DNA of 61,490 bases from Methanocellales archaeon (GTDB lineage Archaea > Halobacteriota > UBA148 > JAUWXC01): assembly GCA_030018435.1 (NCBI GenBank), contig JASEEY010000007.1:1-61490 (forward strand). The letters run 5' to 3'. Both the position numbers and the translations under genes were made by a program. Below the pieces are notes generated by a model. It was given only the letters and a program-made list of their open reading frames with translations, ran no database searches and had not been told where the DNA came from. Below are positions 8,263 to 17,422 of the stretch, in pieces (the stretch's first letter is position 1; each line of letters opens with the position of its first letter).

Positions 8263-8927
8263 AACTGGCGGCGCTCATCTCGGGCGGCAAAGATTCTTCA
8301 TTTGCCATGTACAAGGCTCTCCAAGAAGGTCATGAGATAACTAATTTGATCGTGATCAAATCTAAAAATCCAGATTCGTATATGTACCATACGCCAAACA
8401 TCCATTTGACTGGGCTGTTCGCAGAAGCGACGGGAATTCCTCTTATCTCCAAGCTCTCATCTGGCGAAAAGGAGCACGAGGTGAACGATTTGAAGATGGC
8501 ATTGCAACACATAGAAATGGATGGTGTCGTGCTGGGAGTGATAGAATCAGAGTATCAAGCATCACGTGTAAGACGAATTTGTAAATCGCTCGGGCTGAAG
8601 ATGTATGCTCCGCTCTGGCATCAAGATCCGGAGGCGCTCCTCAGAGAGATGGCGGATGTCTTGGATGCAATAATCGTTCACGTATCAGCCCTTGGTTTTG
8701 ATGAACGCTGGCTGGGTCGGAAGATAGATGGGCGAACAATAGAAGAGTTAAAGGCGCTAAAAGAACGATATGGAATACATCTCGCTGGTGAGGGAGGGGA
8801 GTACGAGTCTCTTGTGGTGGATGCGCCATTCTTCACAAAGAGGATCGAACTGATCAAAACCAAAAGAGTTTGGCGCGATGATCGTGGCACGCTGAACGTT
8901 TTAGAGGCAACGCTGGTGGGGAAGTGA
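8259..8927 (+). CDS. dph6: Diphthine--ammonia ligase (Dph6, ATP-PPase)
   Basis: N-type ATP pyrophosphatase of the DUF71 family, which amidates diphthine on EF2 to diphthamide using ATP and ammonium. The PP-loop SGGKDSSFA lies at residues ~8-16. The family motif GEGGEYESLVVDAP lies near residue 180. The start is ATG 8259, overlapping the kinase stop (an upstream in-frame extension inside the kinase gene is unlikely). The length of 222 residues matches archaeal members. With dphB upstream, it gives two diphthamide enzymes in this cluster; dph2 is not in the window. Confidence 0.92.
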   Translation: MKLAALISGGKDSSFAMYKALQEGHEITNLIVIKSKNPDSYMYHTPNIHLTGLFAEATGIPLISKLSSGEKEHEVNDLKMALQHIEMDGVVLGVIESEYQASRVRRICKSLGLKMYAPLWHQDPEALLREMADVLDAIIVHVSALGFDERWLGRKIDGRTIEELKALKERYGIHLAGEGGEYESLVVDAPFFTKRIELIKTKRVWRDDRGTLNVLEATLVGK

Positions 8928-8930
8928 AGC

Positions 8931-10685
8931 ATGATTGAAATAGAAGAGCGAACCGCGGAGCTGACTAAATATATCTTTAAGGCTCCGAAGTGGTCATATT
9001 CTCTTCCTTTTTTGCTAATATTCTCGATTATAATAGGAATGGGTGCCCTTAAGTTCGGTCATGGCTGGCTGTGGGGTGCCAAGGCAGGATTGGCGCTAAT
9101 TGGTGCGCCGGCAGTAATTTCTGCAGTACTAACACCCCCCATTGCATTAAAATTTGGCGGCGTCACGACGCTAAACAGGTCCTCGTTGCTCGCGTTGGCG
9201 TGTACGATCGTTATAGGGGTCTTTTGCGGCGCCAGCGCGCTTTTTTCGGTATTGTTGAATGCGTCATTGACGTTTGACGGATATATAATGGCACTGGGCG
9301 TCGTCTTCGCGATGAGAATGTTGGTGTTACTCGGCATATCAAACAAGAGCATTTGGCGGACTTCTCCTCCAGCATCGCTCCAGACGCTGTTTGGTGGAAT
9401 GTTTCTTCTTTTCTACACCCACAGTGAGATCTACTACGTAAACCTAGTGATAGGATGTGCCATATTCACCCTCGCATGCTACTTGTTCGTAAGGTACATT
9501 GATGCGCCTGTGAAAAAGTCATTTGGTGTGAGCGGACTCGATTTCATCAGGAGTTTTATCGCCCTGACGGCTGATGGACGTTCTGAGATGGAGGACTTCT
9601 TTAGGAAAATGGGGGAGGCGGTGGACGTTCCGGTTACCATCCTGAACTTTGCAACGAATGGTAAAAGCAAAGCGACGTTTGTAACAGCCATGGTCCACCC
9701 GGGACCAATGGGGGAGATTGGTGGAGGAAACTTGCCAGTAAAGATTGCGAATAGTTTAGACGGAGTGGTCTTCGTTCCGCATAGCACGGCATATCATGAT
9801 TTTAACCTGGTTTCAGCGACTGAGATTCAAAAAATCATTTCCGCCGCACAGAGTGCGCTAGCTGGGGTTAGGTATGCAGATAAGGGAACCAGATCCATCA
9901 GGGTTAAAAATGGAGATGTCATGATCTTGGGTCAGCGATTTGACGATTCCGTGTTGCTGACGGCAACACAGTCTCCCTTGCCCACAGAGGACATAGAATT
10001 CGCAGTGGGGCTGGCAGCCATATCGGAGGCGAGGGTCAAGGGGGTTAAGCACGCCGCACTTGTAGATGCGCATAACTGCGCTACCGGGAAGAGCAGGATA
10101 ATAACACCAGGGAGCAGGATCTCGTATGAGATTATAAGAGCTGTATCGGATGCGACAGAGCGGTTGTTGGCCATGCCTGAGGGCAAAATCAGGATTGGGG
10201 TATCCAAAAGGGATGCGATGTATTCCATAGAAGAGGGCATGGGAGCCCTTGGAATTAGGGTTGCCGTAGTCGAGGCACTGGGGCAAAAGACCGCCTATGT
10301 GTTGATCGATGGGAATAATATGGTAGCAGGTCTGAGAGAGGCAATCATAAGCGCACTTCCCACCGATGAGACGGAGATCATGACCACTGATACACATGTC
10401 GTGAATATGGCATCTGGAAATAACTTCGTTGGAATGAAAATGGATCGTGATGAGTTGATTAAGACGATTAAAGAAATGACCGATGAGGCAATTGCAGATC
10501 TTGGGCCTGTACAAGTTGGGATGAACACCGAATTTGCTGAAGATGTCATCATCTTTGGTTCCCATAGAACAGCGCAACTCGCGAGTACGGTCAACGCAAT
10601 CATGGCGATGGGTGGTGCTCTCGCCATTTCGATAGTAATCGTGGCTCTTGTGCTCGCCATGCTGGCATTTGCGATGACATCGTGA
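8931..10685 (+). CDS. DUF2070 family membrane protein
   Basis: A 584-residue protein with about six N-terminal membrane helices (roughly 22-200) and a large soluble domain (~215-555). The soluble domain contains MVHPGPMGEIGGGNLP, HSTAYHDFNL and DTHVVNMASGNNFVGM, with conserved His/Asp residues that suggest a metal-dependent or hydrolase-like site. A last hydrophobic helix ends the protein. DUF2070 is archaeal and functionally uncharacterised. The TGA stop at 10683-10685 is in the same frame as the following MFS fragment, so a single stop codon separates the two reading frames. Confidence 0.88.
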   Translation: MIEIEERTAELTKYIFKAPKWSYSLPFLLIFSIIIGMGALKFGHGWLWGAKAGLALIGAPAVISAVLTPPIALKFGGVTTLNRSSLLALACTIVIGVFCGASALFSVLLNASLTFDGYIMALGVVFAMRMLVLLGISNKSIWRTSPPASLQTLFGGMFLLFYTHSEIYYVNLVIGCAIFTLACYLFVRYIDAPVKKSFGVSGLDFIRSFIALTADGRSEMEDFFRKMGEAVDVPVTILNFATNGKSKATFVTAMVHPGPMGEIGGGNLPVKIANSLDGVVFVPHSTAYHDFNLVSATEIQKIISAAQSALAGVRYADKGTRSIRVKNGDVMILGQRFDDSVLLTATQSPLPTEDIEFAVGLAAISEARVKGVKHAALVDAHNCATGKSRIITPGSRISYEIIRAVSDATERLLAMPEGKIRIGVSKRDAMYSIEEGMGALGIRVAVVEALGQKTAYVLIDGNNMVAGLREAIISALPTDETEIMTTDTHVVNMASGNNFVGMKMDRDELIKTIKEMTDEAIADLGPVQVGMNTEFAEDVIIFGSHRTAQLASTVNAIMAMGGALAISIVIVALVLAMLAFAMTS

Positions 10686-11705
10686 GGCTGGTCCGACAAA
10701 GTTGGGAGACGGCTTCCGTTTGTCTCCACTGGTTACGTGGTGTCAGCAGTATCAAAAACACTTCTTGCGCTTTCCGCCACATGGCAGCATGTGCTTGTAC
10801 TCAAACCGTTAGAACGGGTTGATAAGGGGCTGAGAACTGCGCCAAGAGATGCGATTATAGCAGATTCTGACGCTAAAAGAGGCAAAGCATTTGGCATCCA
10901 CAGGGCCATGGATACCAGTGGAGCGATCCTCGGTTCTATACTCGCCCTAATCTTCTTCCTGTATTTTTCTTCAACCAATATGCCGCTCGATGCAATGAGA
11001 AATATTCTCATTATCGCCGGGATTGTTGCGTTTACCGCCATTGTCCCGCTGAGATTTGTAAAGGAGAAAAAGAAAGATGAACATGTGCAATCCTTAAAGA
11101 TTGGATTAAAAAGTTTGCCAAAATCATTCCGTTTGTATGTGATCATAGCCACGGTTTTTGCATTGGGAAACTTCACATACATGTTCCTCATACTCCGCGC
11201 CCGAGAATGCATATCGATAGAGCCGGCAAAGTCGATTGCCCTGGTTCTCCTATTGTACATATGGTTCAACATCGTCTATACGATATTCTCGGTGCCGAGC
11301 GGTGTGCTTTCAGATAGGATTGGAAGAAGTAACGTTCTAGTTCTGGGCTATTCACTCTTTGGTCTAACCTGCGTCGGATTCGCAATTTTCTCCTCAATGT
11401 ATTTGTTCGTCCTTATGTTCGCGCTGTACGGATTGTTCAATGCATTGGTAGAGGCGACACAGCGAGCATTTGCATCGGATTTTGTAGCCGAGAGGCTAAG
11501 GGGCACTGCTTTAGGAACGTTTCACACTGCCATTGGCCTGGCAACCCTGCCGGCAAGTGTGATTGCAGGAGCGCTGTGGCAGTATGTCAGCCCCAGCACA
11601 ACGTTCCTCTATGGCGCAGCAATGGAGTTTTTGGCTGCCGGTCTGCTCGTAGTCACGCGCATAGACATCGATATTGAAAATCAGAACGGACCCGGGGGGA
11701 TTTGA
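10686..11705 (+). pseudogene. 5'-truncated MFS transporter
   Basis: Clear major facilitator superfamily sequence. Reading upstream of the first start candidate (GTG 10737), the frame stays open to the DUF2070 stop and encodes GWSDKVGRRLPF, which is MFS motif A from the loop between helices 2 and 3. Helices 1 and 2 (about 60 residues) are therefore missing. The rest follows the subfamily with ERVDKGLRTAPRDAIIADS. About ten helices remain. No Shine-Dalgarno sequence fits GTG 10737. The ORF's last codons (NGPGGI) are encoded by the opposite strand of tRNA-Arg. This is probably a deletion remnant; a functional 10-helix protein is possible but less likely. Confidence 0.75.
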
Positions 11706-11823
11706 ACCCCCGACATTCGGCTCTCATCCCGCCCTCAAAAAAGGGTTTGTTCAGTTTTGATCAAACTTTTGTTAAAAGTTTGGTTAGAAGGCCGACGCTC
11801 TATCCGGACTAAGCCACGGGCCC
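11687..11823 (-). tRNA. tRNA-Arg (anticodon UCU) with intron
   Basis: On the minus strand the acceptor GGGCCCG pairs with CGGGTCC (one G-U). The anticodon stem is TCGGC/GCCGA, and the T arm is GGGGG-TTCAAAT-CCCCC. The anticodon loop CTTCTA|A is interrupted by a ~62-nt intron at about 11723-11784, at the canonical 37/38 position. The intron contains the hairpin CAAACTTTT-AAC-AAAAGTTTG. Splicing would need the archaeal EndA endonuclease and RtcB ligase, neither of which is in the window. Intron ends are placed by position, not by a modelled bulge-helix-bulge. Confidence 0.93.
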
Positions 11824-11869
11824 ATAGAGAATGCTCTCCATCAAATAATAATCTTTTGGGTCTTCTCGC

Positions 11870-12664
11870 TCACCCATACAGGGGCAGTCCCCGTTCTCCA
11901 ACCTCTGGCTCCTCTGTCTTTCTGACCTGTTCTGCCAATCTCCTGAATCCTAACTCGATGCGCTCTGCCTGCCCCAGTAATTTCTCGGTGTCGATATCCA
12001 CACCATATAATGAGTTTAACACTTTAATGACCTCGACAGCAGCCCTCGGATCTGGGGCTGTGCCATAGGTCTCGCTCAATAAGCAGATCGCTGGAAAATT
12101 ACGCAAACTGCACTCCGTCATAATGCTTCCTGCTATCCCGGCTACGGTGCCCATGCCAAAGATGCTTACCTTACCCTTAAGTTTTTCCAAGACGGAAGGA
12201 GCCGTTGCAACGCCAAATATCCTGTGCCTTTGTTTGGTTCGCTCTCTGATCATTTTTGCTATGTCCGCATCTGATGCAATGGTACCAATGTGCTCATCTG
12301 GCAAGGTAGCGATGCCCGCAATCGACACAAGCTCTCGCGCATTAATCCGCTGCGCCCAATCAACAAGCGCCTTGCTGAGATCGTGTGATATCGTTGGGGA
12401 AATTGGTATATCGGAGACGACTACAATTAATTCGTCTCCTTCATAGATTCTGGCAGGCACATTTACGAGTCCAGCAAATAGCACGGCTATCGGTGGAAAA
12501 AGTTTGGAGTCGATCGATCCTATTTGCCTCAGTTTCAACTGGTCTATGGTATACTGGCTTACGATGTTGCCCACCAGTCCAATGCCAGGGAATCCCGTTA
12601 TCAGGACGGGATTTTTCGATCTGAGTTTCTTGACGATGAAATTTACTTTCTCAGGTTCGTTCAT
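11870..12664 (-). CDS. PAC2-family proteasome assembly chaperone
   Basis: A 264-residue PAC2-family protein. It opens with the glycine-rich strand PVLITGFPGIGLVGNIVSQY (~19-38) and contains GMGTVAGIAGSIMTEC and the C-terminal LLSETYGTAPDPRAA. Archaeal members (PbaA/PbaB type) are related to eukaryotic 20S proteasome assembly chaperones. Length and layout are normal. GGTGG precedes the ATG. The family assignment is firm; a proteasome role here is inference. Confidence 0.88.
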   Translation of the reverse strand: MNEPEKVNFIVKKLRSKNPVLITGFPGIGLVGNIVSQYTIDQLKLRQIGSIDSKLFPPIAVLFAGLVNVPARIYEGDELIVVVSDIPISPTISHDLSKALVDWAQRINARELVSIAGIATLPDEHIGTIASDADIAKMIRERTKQRHRIFGVATAPSVLEKLKGKVSIFGMGTVAGIAGSIMTECSLRNFPAICLLSETYGTAPDPRAAVEVIKVLNSLYGVDIDTEKLLGQAERIELGFRRLAEQVRKTEEPEVGERGLPLYG

Positions 12665-12678
12665 CGCGCCACCACCCG

Positions 12679-12698
12679 CCTAAACGAAGTGTAAGGAC
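12679..12698. repeat. Dispersed repeat fragment (locus 3)
   Basis: CCTAAACGAAGTGTAAGGAC, a diverged single unit of the dispersed repeat, in the divergent intergenic region between the PAC2 gene and the DUF5611-like gene. Confidence 0.5.
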
Positions 12699-12751
12699 AT
12701 AAGTTCATCGATTTGATTAAGGTTTATTAATCGAAGGCGCATTTTAGATTG

Positions 12752-13069
12752 GTGGTACATATTCAGGTGTATACATTTAAAAAAGGCTATAGCGCCGAAA
12801 AGAAACGCATATTAGCAGTTCTAAAGGAGTGTTTTCCGTGCGAAATTAGGGATGATGGGGGCAAACTCACATTGAGTTATGGCGCGATAAAAGAGATGGT
12901 CGTTTGGGTTAATGGAAAACTGCATGTCGATATCAAGCCGAATTTAAACGTAAGCGATGACGTTATCATAGATACCAACAAGTGTTTTCGTGATTTTTTG
13001 GAAAAAGCGACGGGGTATACTGCAAAGCAAAGGGTTAGCATGGCTAAAAAGAAGTGCAAAAATGATTGA
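12752..13069 (+). CDS. DUF5611-like small protein
   Basis: About 105 residues with the pattern VYTFKKGYSAEKKRILAVLKECFPCEI at the N-terminus and WVNGKLHVDIKPN in the middle. This resembles the archaeal DUF5611 family of unknown function. There is no clear Shine-Dalgarno sequence. TTTATTAA at 12722-12729 is a likely TATA box, which would make the mRNA nearly leaderless at GTG 12752 or GTG 12767; TTG 12749 is also in frame. It overlaps the next gene by 8 nt. Confidence 0.65.
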   Translation: MVHIQVYTFKKGYSAEKKRILAVLKECFPCEIRDDGGKLTLSYGAIKEMVVWVNGKLHVDIKPNLNVSDDVIIDTNKCFRDFLEKATGYTAKQRVSMAKKKCKND

Positions 13070-13328
13070 AATCAAGCGAGATAGCCTAGATGAGCGCATC
13101 CTGAAGACCCTTATGGAATGCTATCCAATAACGGTAGCAGAACTTCAGAAGGAGTTGAACCTGTCTAAAAACATACTCTTGCGGAGAATACGGAGTCTGC
13201 AAAGAAGGGGGATTTTGACGTTGGACGTGTTACCAGATAAGAGCTTCATCAGGCTGCTGAGAACGGATTTTCATTTCGTTGGCACGAATGTGATGCAAAG
13301 AAGGGCTTTGAAAAGGAAACATGGATGA
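13062..13328 (+). CDS. Small winged helix-turn-helix protein
   Basis: 88 residues. Positions ~8-58 form a winged HTH: LDERILKTLMECYPITVAELQKEL then NLSKNILLRRIRSLQRRGIL, with a short wing. It is probably a DNA-binding regulator of the size of MarR/Lrp-type minimal HTH proteins. The start is ATG 13062, overlapping the stop of the upstream gene (AATGATTGA); a longer in-frame ORF from 12990 would overlap that gene too far. Co-transcription with the DUF5611-like gene is likely. The target is unknown. Confidence 0.7.
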   Translation: MIEIKRDSLDERILKTLMECYPITVAELQKELNLSKNILLRRIRSLQRRGILTLDVLPDKSFIRLLRTDFHFVGTNVMQRRALKRKHG

Positions 13329-13334
13329 TTGCAA

Positions 13335-16142
13335 TCACTCTATGTAGATCGCCGGCCTGCCCGGAATCGCAAATCTCCTTTTGTTCTGTGGGTCGTAATC
13401 AGCGTTAACCTCTCCTTTTACTCCAATTTCGCGCGCGATAAAGTCCTTGGCCTCTGCAAGTATCGCAGCCTCATTTATCCTCATGCACTCCATCCGCTCT
13501 GAAGTTATCTTCTGAACGAGCGCCGAAACATCCTTGGCTCTTTTCTTCAACTCTGGGTCTTTCATAACCTCTTGTACTGCATCCTTGAGCTCTTTGCCGG
13601 CTGCGATGTCAAGGACCTTCCATTTCCAGTCCTCTGCGGTGTAGATGTATGCAGTCCTCGCGCCCTTTATTCTAGCGACTTCCATGATCTCTTTGATATC
13701 AGAAATGATGCGCTTGATATATTCTTCAGCCCTTTCGACATCTTCATCGATCGCAGATTCGTCGTATTGAGGCCACTCTGCCATGGAGATAAAACCATCT
13801 TTGCCCAGTTTTGCCCATATTTCCTCGCATATGTGCGGCACGAATGGTGCCAAAAGCTTGGTTTGCGTCTCGATGAACCAATCTATCAGTTCCTTGTTAA
13901 ATTCCGCCCTCTTAGCATACCATTTCAGGTGGGTCTGCAGGTCAAAATACCCTTTCTGGATGGCTGTCCTGAACTCTGTAGCCTCCATCGCTTCCGTGGT
14001 TGCTTTGATTGTCCTGTTCACGATCGATTCGAACCATTTATCGATGTATCGGGTATCATTTCTGCCCTTCCTGTAGTTCTCAATAGCAAATTGGGACCAC
14101 TGCGTCAGCTTGGAGCCTATGGACCTGGCAAACTCAGTATCCCAGTTGGGGTCATCGAGGCCCTCATCCCCATACATTAGCGTCAATCTCGTGGCATCTG
14201 CACCATACTTGTCGTGAATCTGCCGCAGGGTGTAGAAATTCCCCTTGGACTTGCTCATCTTGACGCCATCTATCTGAATGAAGCCATTGACGCCAATTCC
14301 ACGCGGCCAGTACTTCTTGGGAAATATGGCGACATGATTGAACAAGCAGAAGGTAAGGTGATTCTGCACGAGATCCTTTCCGGAATTTCTGAAGTCGAAT
14401 GGATACCAGTACTCAAATTCGGACTTCATTTTCTCAAGTAAGGTGAGTGATACGGCGCTTTCCTTGGCGACCTTCTCTGCATCTCCTTTGCCAAAGAATA
14501 CGTAGTCGAAAAATGCATCACCCAGTTTTTCAGCTTTAATGCCATGCTTTTTATCTTCCAGATGATGAGCGATGGTGTAATACGCCATGTAGATCGTGGA
14601 ATCTGACAGGGATTCAATCACCCATTTTTCATCCCATGGAAGAGGGGTTCCAAGGCCAAACTCCCTGGTGCAGGCCCAATCTCTTAACCAGTCGATGACA
14701 TATTCGAACTGGCTTCTAACCTTCTCTGGATAAAGCGTTACATCACGCAGAGCTTCGTGCACTTTTGCCTTCCAATCTGGAACAGAGTAATTCAAAAACC
14801 ACTGATCTGACACGATCTTCACGATACATCTTGTTAAGCAACGACAAATAACGTCAGCTGAGAGGTCATAGAACAACGCAGCTTTGTTCTCCTTAACGAA
14901 ATCTCTTGCAAGGGTTTCTTTGACCCTCGAGACGCTTAGCCCTGCATATTTTCCCGTATTTTTTTTCAGCACACCAGTATGAAACTCCTTTCTGTAAATC
15001 TCCTTCGTCGCCTCCTCTAATTTGGGATCCGTCTGGCTCGTTATCCCCATTTTTTCGATAATTTCAATGGCAGGGTGCTCTCCAAAGTCCTGCACTTTAA
15101 TCAAGGATATTGGCGTTATATCTTTGACAATATCTGGAGATATGCCGTACTTCTGCGGATTCTGCTGAATATCCCTTAAAGCAGCATAGTCATAGGGTGC
15201 ATGCGAAGGAACTGACATTACTACGCCAGTCCCAGCCTCTGGTCCTACGAACGATGCTGGGAGGATAGGCACCTTAGTTCCTGTTACCCTGTTCGTGCAG
15301 GACTTACCCACGAGTTCAACACCCCTCAAGTGTCGCAGCACCCGCACAGCATGTTTTTGTGCCCCCAGTTTCTCGACGGTTTCTTTTGAAACGATCCGGC
15401 GCTCATCGTCGACGTTTGCCTCAACGTAATCTGCATCAGGCCTAATCCACAGGTTTGTAACGCCGAAGGATGTCTCAGGCCTATAGGTCGCGGTTGGCAG
15501 TACAACACCATCTAAGTCGAACTTGATCAAGAACACTTCCTCTGGCGCTACGCCTTCCCCCTCCAGTCTAGCATGATCTCCTACGGGCGAGTTGCACTTT
15601 GGGCACCAGACCACTGGATGTTCGCCCTTTGTGATATAGCCCCCGTCCCTTAACTTGCAGAACTGCCATTTGATGAATGCATCATAGTACGGGTTTAGCG
15701 ATGTGGTGATGAATCTCCTGCGCCAGTCCACACTGATGCCCATGTGTTGTAGGTCCTGCATCGTCTCCTTTGGAAAAAACGAAACCCAATATAGGGGGTC
15801 TGCAAATTTAGGGATCTCTTCCTGCAAGATGCCCATCTGCCTCAGTATCTCAATCTGGCTGGGCTCACGTTCTGCGATTCTCTGCGCTGCAGCGATGATT
15901 GGCGTTCCAGTACAATGGAATGCAAAGGGGAACAACACATTATAACCCCTCATCCTTTTGTATCGTGCAAATACCTCCGCCCTCATCAGGGAGAACGTAT
16001 GCCCAAGGTGGAAAAAACCATTCATGTATGGATAAGGAAAATTTACAAAGCACTTCTTCCTAGCCTCATCCACGTTGGATTCGAAAATCCTTGCCTCTTC
16101 CCATTTCTTCTGCCACTTTCTCTCGATCTGATTTGAATTCAA
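13335..16142 (-). CDS. leuS: Leucyl-tRNA synthetase
   Basis: Class Ia aminoacyl-tRNA synthetase of 935 residues, archaeal/eukaryotic type by length. The HIGH-equivalent is FHLGHTFS (~42-49) and the KMSKS loop is VKMSKSKGNF (~612-621). An editing CP1 domain lies between, with TYRPETSFGVTNLW and GTGVVMSVPSHAPYDYAA. The C-terminal anticodon-binding domain has the archaeal pattern. The start is TTG 16142 with GGAGG 8 nt upstream. It sits tail-to-tail with the small HTH gene (6-bp gap). Confidence 0.97.
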   Translation of the reverse strand: MNSNQIERKWQKKWEEARIFESNVDEARKKCFVNFPYPYMNGFFHLGHTFSLMRAEVFARYKRMRGYNVLFPFAFHCTGTPIIAAAQRIAEREPSQIEILRQMGILQEEIPKFADPLYWVSFFPKETMQDLQHMGISVDWRRRFITTSLNPYYDAFIKWQFCKLRDGGYITKGEHPVVWCPKCNSPVGDHARLEGEGVAPEEVFLIKFDLDGVVLPTATYRPETSFGVTNLWIRPDADYVEANVDDERRIVSKETVEKLGAQKHAVRVLRHLRGVELVGKSCTNRVTGTKVPILPASFVGPEAGTGVVMSVPSHAPYDYAALRDIQQNPQKYGISPDIVKDITPISLIKVQDFGEHPAIEIIEKMGITSQTDPKLEEATKEIYRKEFHTGVLKKNTGKYAGLSVSRVKETLARDFVKENKAALFYDLSADVICRCLTRCIVKIVSDQWFLNYSVPDWKAKVHEALRDVTLYPEKVRSQFEYVIDWLRDWACTREFGLGTPLPWDEKWVIESLSDSTIYMAYYTIAHHLEDKKHGIKAEKLGDAFFDYVFFGKGDAEKVAKESAVSLTLLEKMKSEFEYWYPFDFRNSGKDLVQNHLTFCLFNHVAIFPKKYWPRGIGVNGFIQIDGVKMSKSKGNFYTLRQIHDKYGADATRLTLMYGDEGLDDPNWDTEFARSIGSKLTQWSQFAIENYRKGRNDTRYIDKWFESIVNRTIKATTEAMEATEFRTAIQKGYFDLQTHLKWYAKRAEFNKELIDWFIETQTKLLAPFVPHICEEIWAKLGKDGFISMAEWPQYDESAIDEDVERAEEYIKRIISDIKEIMEVARIKGARTAYIYTAEDWKWKVLDIAAGKELKDAVQEVMKDPELKKRAKDVSALVQKITSERMECMRINEAAILAEAKDFIAREIGVKGEVNADYDPQNKRRFAIPGRPAIYIE

Positions 16143-16186
16143 GGAGTAATCCTCCAGCCCTATCTAGGGTCAACAAAATAAAAGAG

Positions 16187-16795
16187 TTACTCCACCCTGC
16201 CAATCTTGATTAGCGAAAGTAGTGGAACTCCTGCTATGGAATCTAAGCCCTTCTTGTCAATCACAACGGCAATGGCAAGTGGCTCTGCGCCATGCTCCTC
16301 TAGCAATTCCACCGCCTCCTGGGTAGTAGCCCCTGTTGTGACCACATCATCGACGATGATGCATTTTTTGCCCTCAATAGAGGCGAAATTATGGCTAATC
16401 GTTCCCTTGATGTTTTGTTTCTCAGGCTCCCACCGTTGTTTTTTCGGATGAAGGACTGCCAGATCAGCACCCAGCTCTTCCGCAACCAATGTTGCGAAGG
16501 GGATGCCGCTTAAAACGATGCCCACGACGACCTCTATGTTTGCCCCCGGCAGCGATTCCAAGACCATGTCAGAAAGCGCAGATGAGATGAGACTCATCCT
16601 CTGTGAGCTCCTGCCTATTTGGCTCCAGTTGATAAATATGTCCTTTGGCGCCGGAGCTTTCTTCTTTTCAGCCCTTGACAGCAACCAAGTAGCAGTTTCG
16701 CGCGATATGTTAAGCTCATCAGCAATTTCACCTGAACGTAGCCCTTTTCTCTTCAGCTCCATCGCTTCCCTGATAAGATCATCAATACCTCTCAT
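16187..16795 (-). CDS. gfcR: HTH-phosphoribosyltransferase regulator (GfcR/PyrE-like)
   Basis: A 202-residue fusion of an N-terminal HTH (residues ~8-42, GLRSGEIADELNISRETATWLL) and an orotate-phosphoribosyltransferase-like domain. The PRPP loop is CIIVDDVVTTGATTQEAV (~140-157). This is the archaeal 'orotate phosphoribosyltransferase-like' family; in haloarchaea the homolog GfcR regulates sugar catabolism genes. It is therefore more likely a ligand-sensing regulator than a pyrimidine enzyme. It directly follows nob1 (gap of 1 nt), implying an operon. Confidence 0.82.
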   Translation of the reverse strand: MRGIDDLIREAMELKRKGLRSGEIADELNISRETATWLLSRAEKKKAPAPKDIFINWSQIGRSSQRMSLISSALSDMVLESLPGANIEVVVGIVLSGIPFATLVAEELGADLAVLHPKKQRWEPEKQNIKGTISHNFASIEGKKCIIVDDVVTTGATTQEAVELLEEHGAEPLAIAVVIDKKGLDSIAGVPLLSLIKIGRVE

Positions 16796-16796
16796 T

Positions 16797-17279
16797 CTAT
16801 TCCCTCCTCCTGGTTCTTTTCAGTTTGGATCCACAAACCGGGCATATTTCTCCTTGGGCGAAATACCTACCACATCCAATACACCGCTTCTTCCATATTA
16901 AAACATCCATGATTTTATGTTGCACGATTGGCTTTACCTGGATTCCAAGCCGGGATGCTGCATTTTGAATTGCATAGTCATCCGTGATGATGCATGCATC
17001 TTTACCCATATATTGAAGTGCCTTTGCCAATAAATGTATGTCGGTCTCAGACAGCACGTCCATGTCTCCGGTTCTTCTAGCCATTTTAACAACCTCATCG
17101 ATGTAACGCCGTTCTGCCGGCTCCACTCTCATGCCGGCGCTTTTCGCTTGCTCAAAGAGTGTGGTGGATTTCGCGTCCTTCAGCTCCTCCGCCACGCCCG
17201 GCACCGTGACCATCTCTCCTTCTCCTATCCGATACCCGTAGATGAAGACCGAAGCATCTACTATAAATATGGTCATCAT
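16797..17279 (-). CDS. nob1: Nob1-like rRNA endonuclease (PIN plus zinc ribbon)
   Basis: A PIN-domain nuclease (1-125) followed by a zinc ribbon CIGCGRYFAQGEICPVCG (~131-148), the Nob1 architecture that cuts 16S rRNA at its 3' end during small-subunit maturation. Acidic PIN residues are visible in IVDASVFI (D7), VAEELKD, ETDIHLLA and IITDDYAIQ. The length of 160 residues fits archaeal Nob1. It lies upstream of the GfcR-like gene and is divergent from the histone gene. Confidence 0.9.
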   Translation of the reverse strand: MMTIFIVDASVFIYGYRIGEGEMVTVPGVAEELKDAKSTTLFEQAKSAGMRVEPAERRYIDEVVKMARRTGDMDVLSETDIHLLAKALQYMGKDACIITDDYAIQNAASRLGIQVKPIVQHKIMDVLIWKKRCIGCGRYFAQGEICPVCGSKLKRTRRRE

Positions 17280-17348
17280 TTGTTTGATGTGTACGAATAT
17301 CTCATAAATCTAATTCAAGTCGAAAACCCTTCAAAGAGGTCAAAAAAG

Positions 17349-17362
17349 CGAAAACTATATAC
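17349..17362 (+). promoter_or_regulatory. BRE/TATA promoter of the histone gene
   Basis: CGAAAACTATATAC provides a purine-rich BRE followed by a TATA box. It would place transcription start near 17385 and leave a short 5' leader containing the strong Shine-Dalgarno GGAGGTG at 17411-17417. Confidence 0.55.
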
Positions 17363-17422
17363 AGCGCTCCTTAAAATCAATATTAGCCGTTTTTACGGTG
17401 TTTTTTACAAGGAGGTGGGAAT

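Noticed and set aside
10683-10685. TGA as selenocysteine joining DUF2070 and MFS
   Set aside because: No SECIS-like structure seen, and DUF2070 length is already complete; a deletion junction is simpler.
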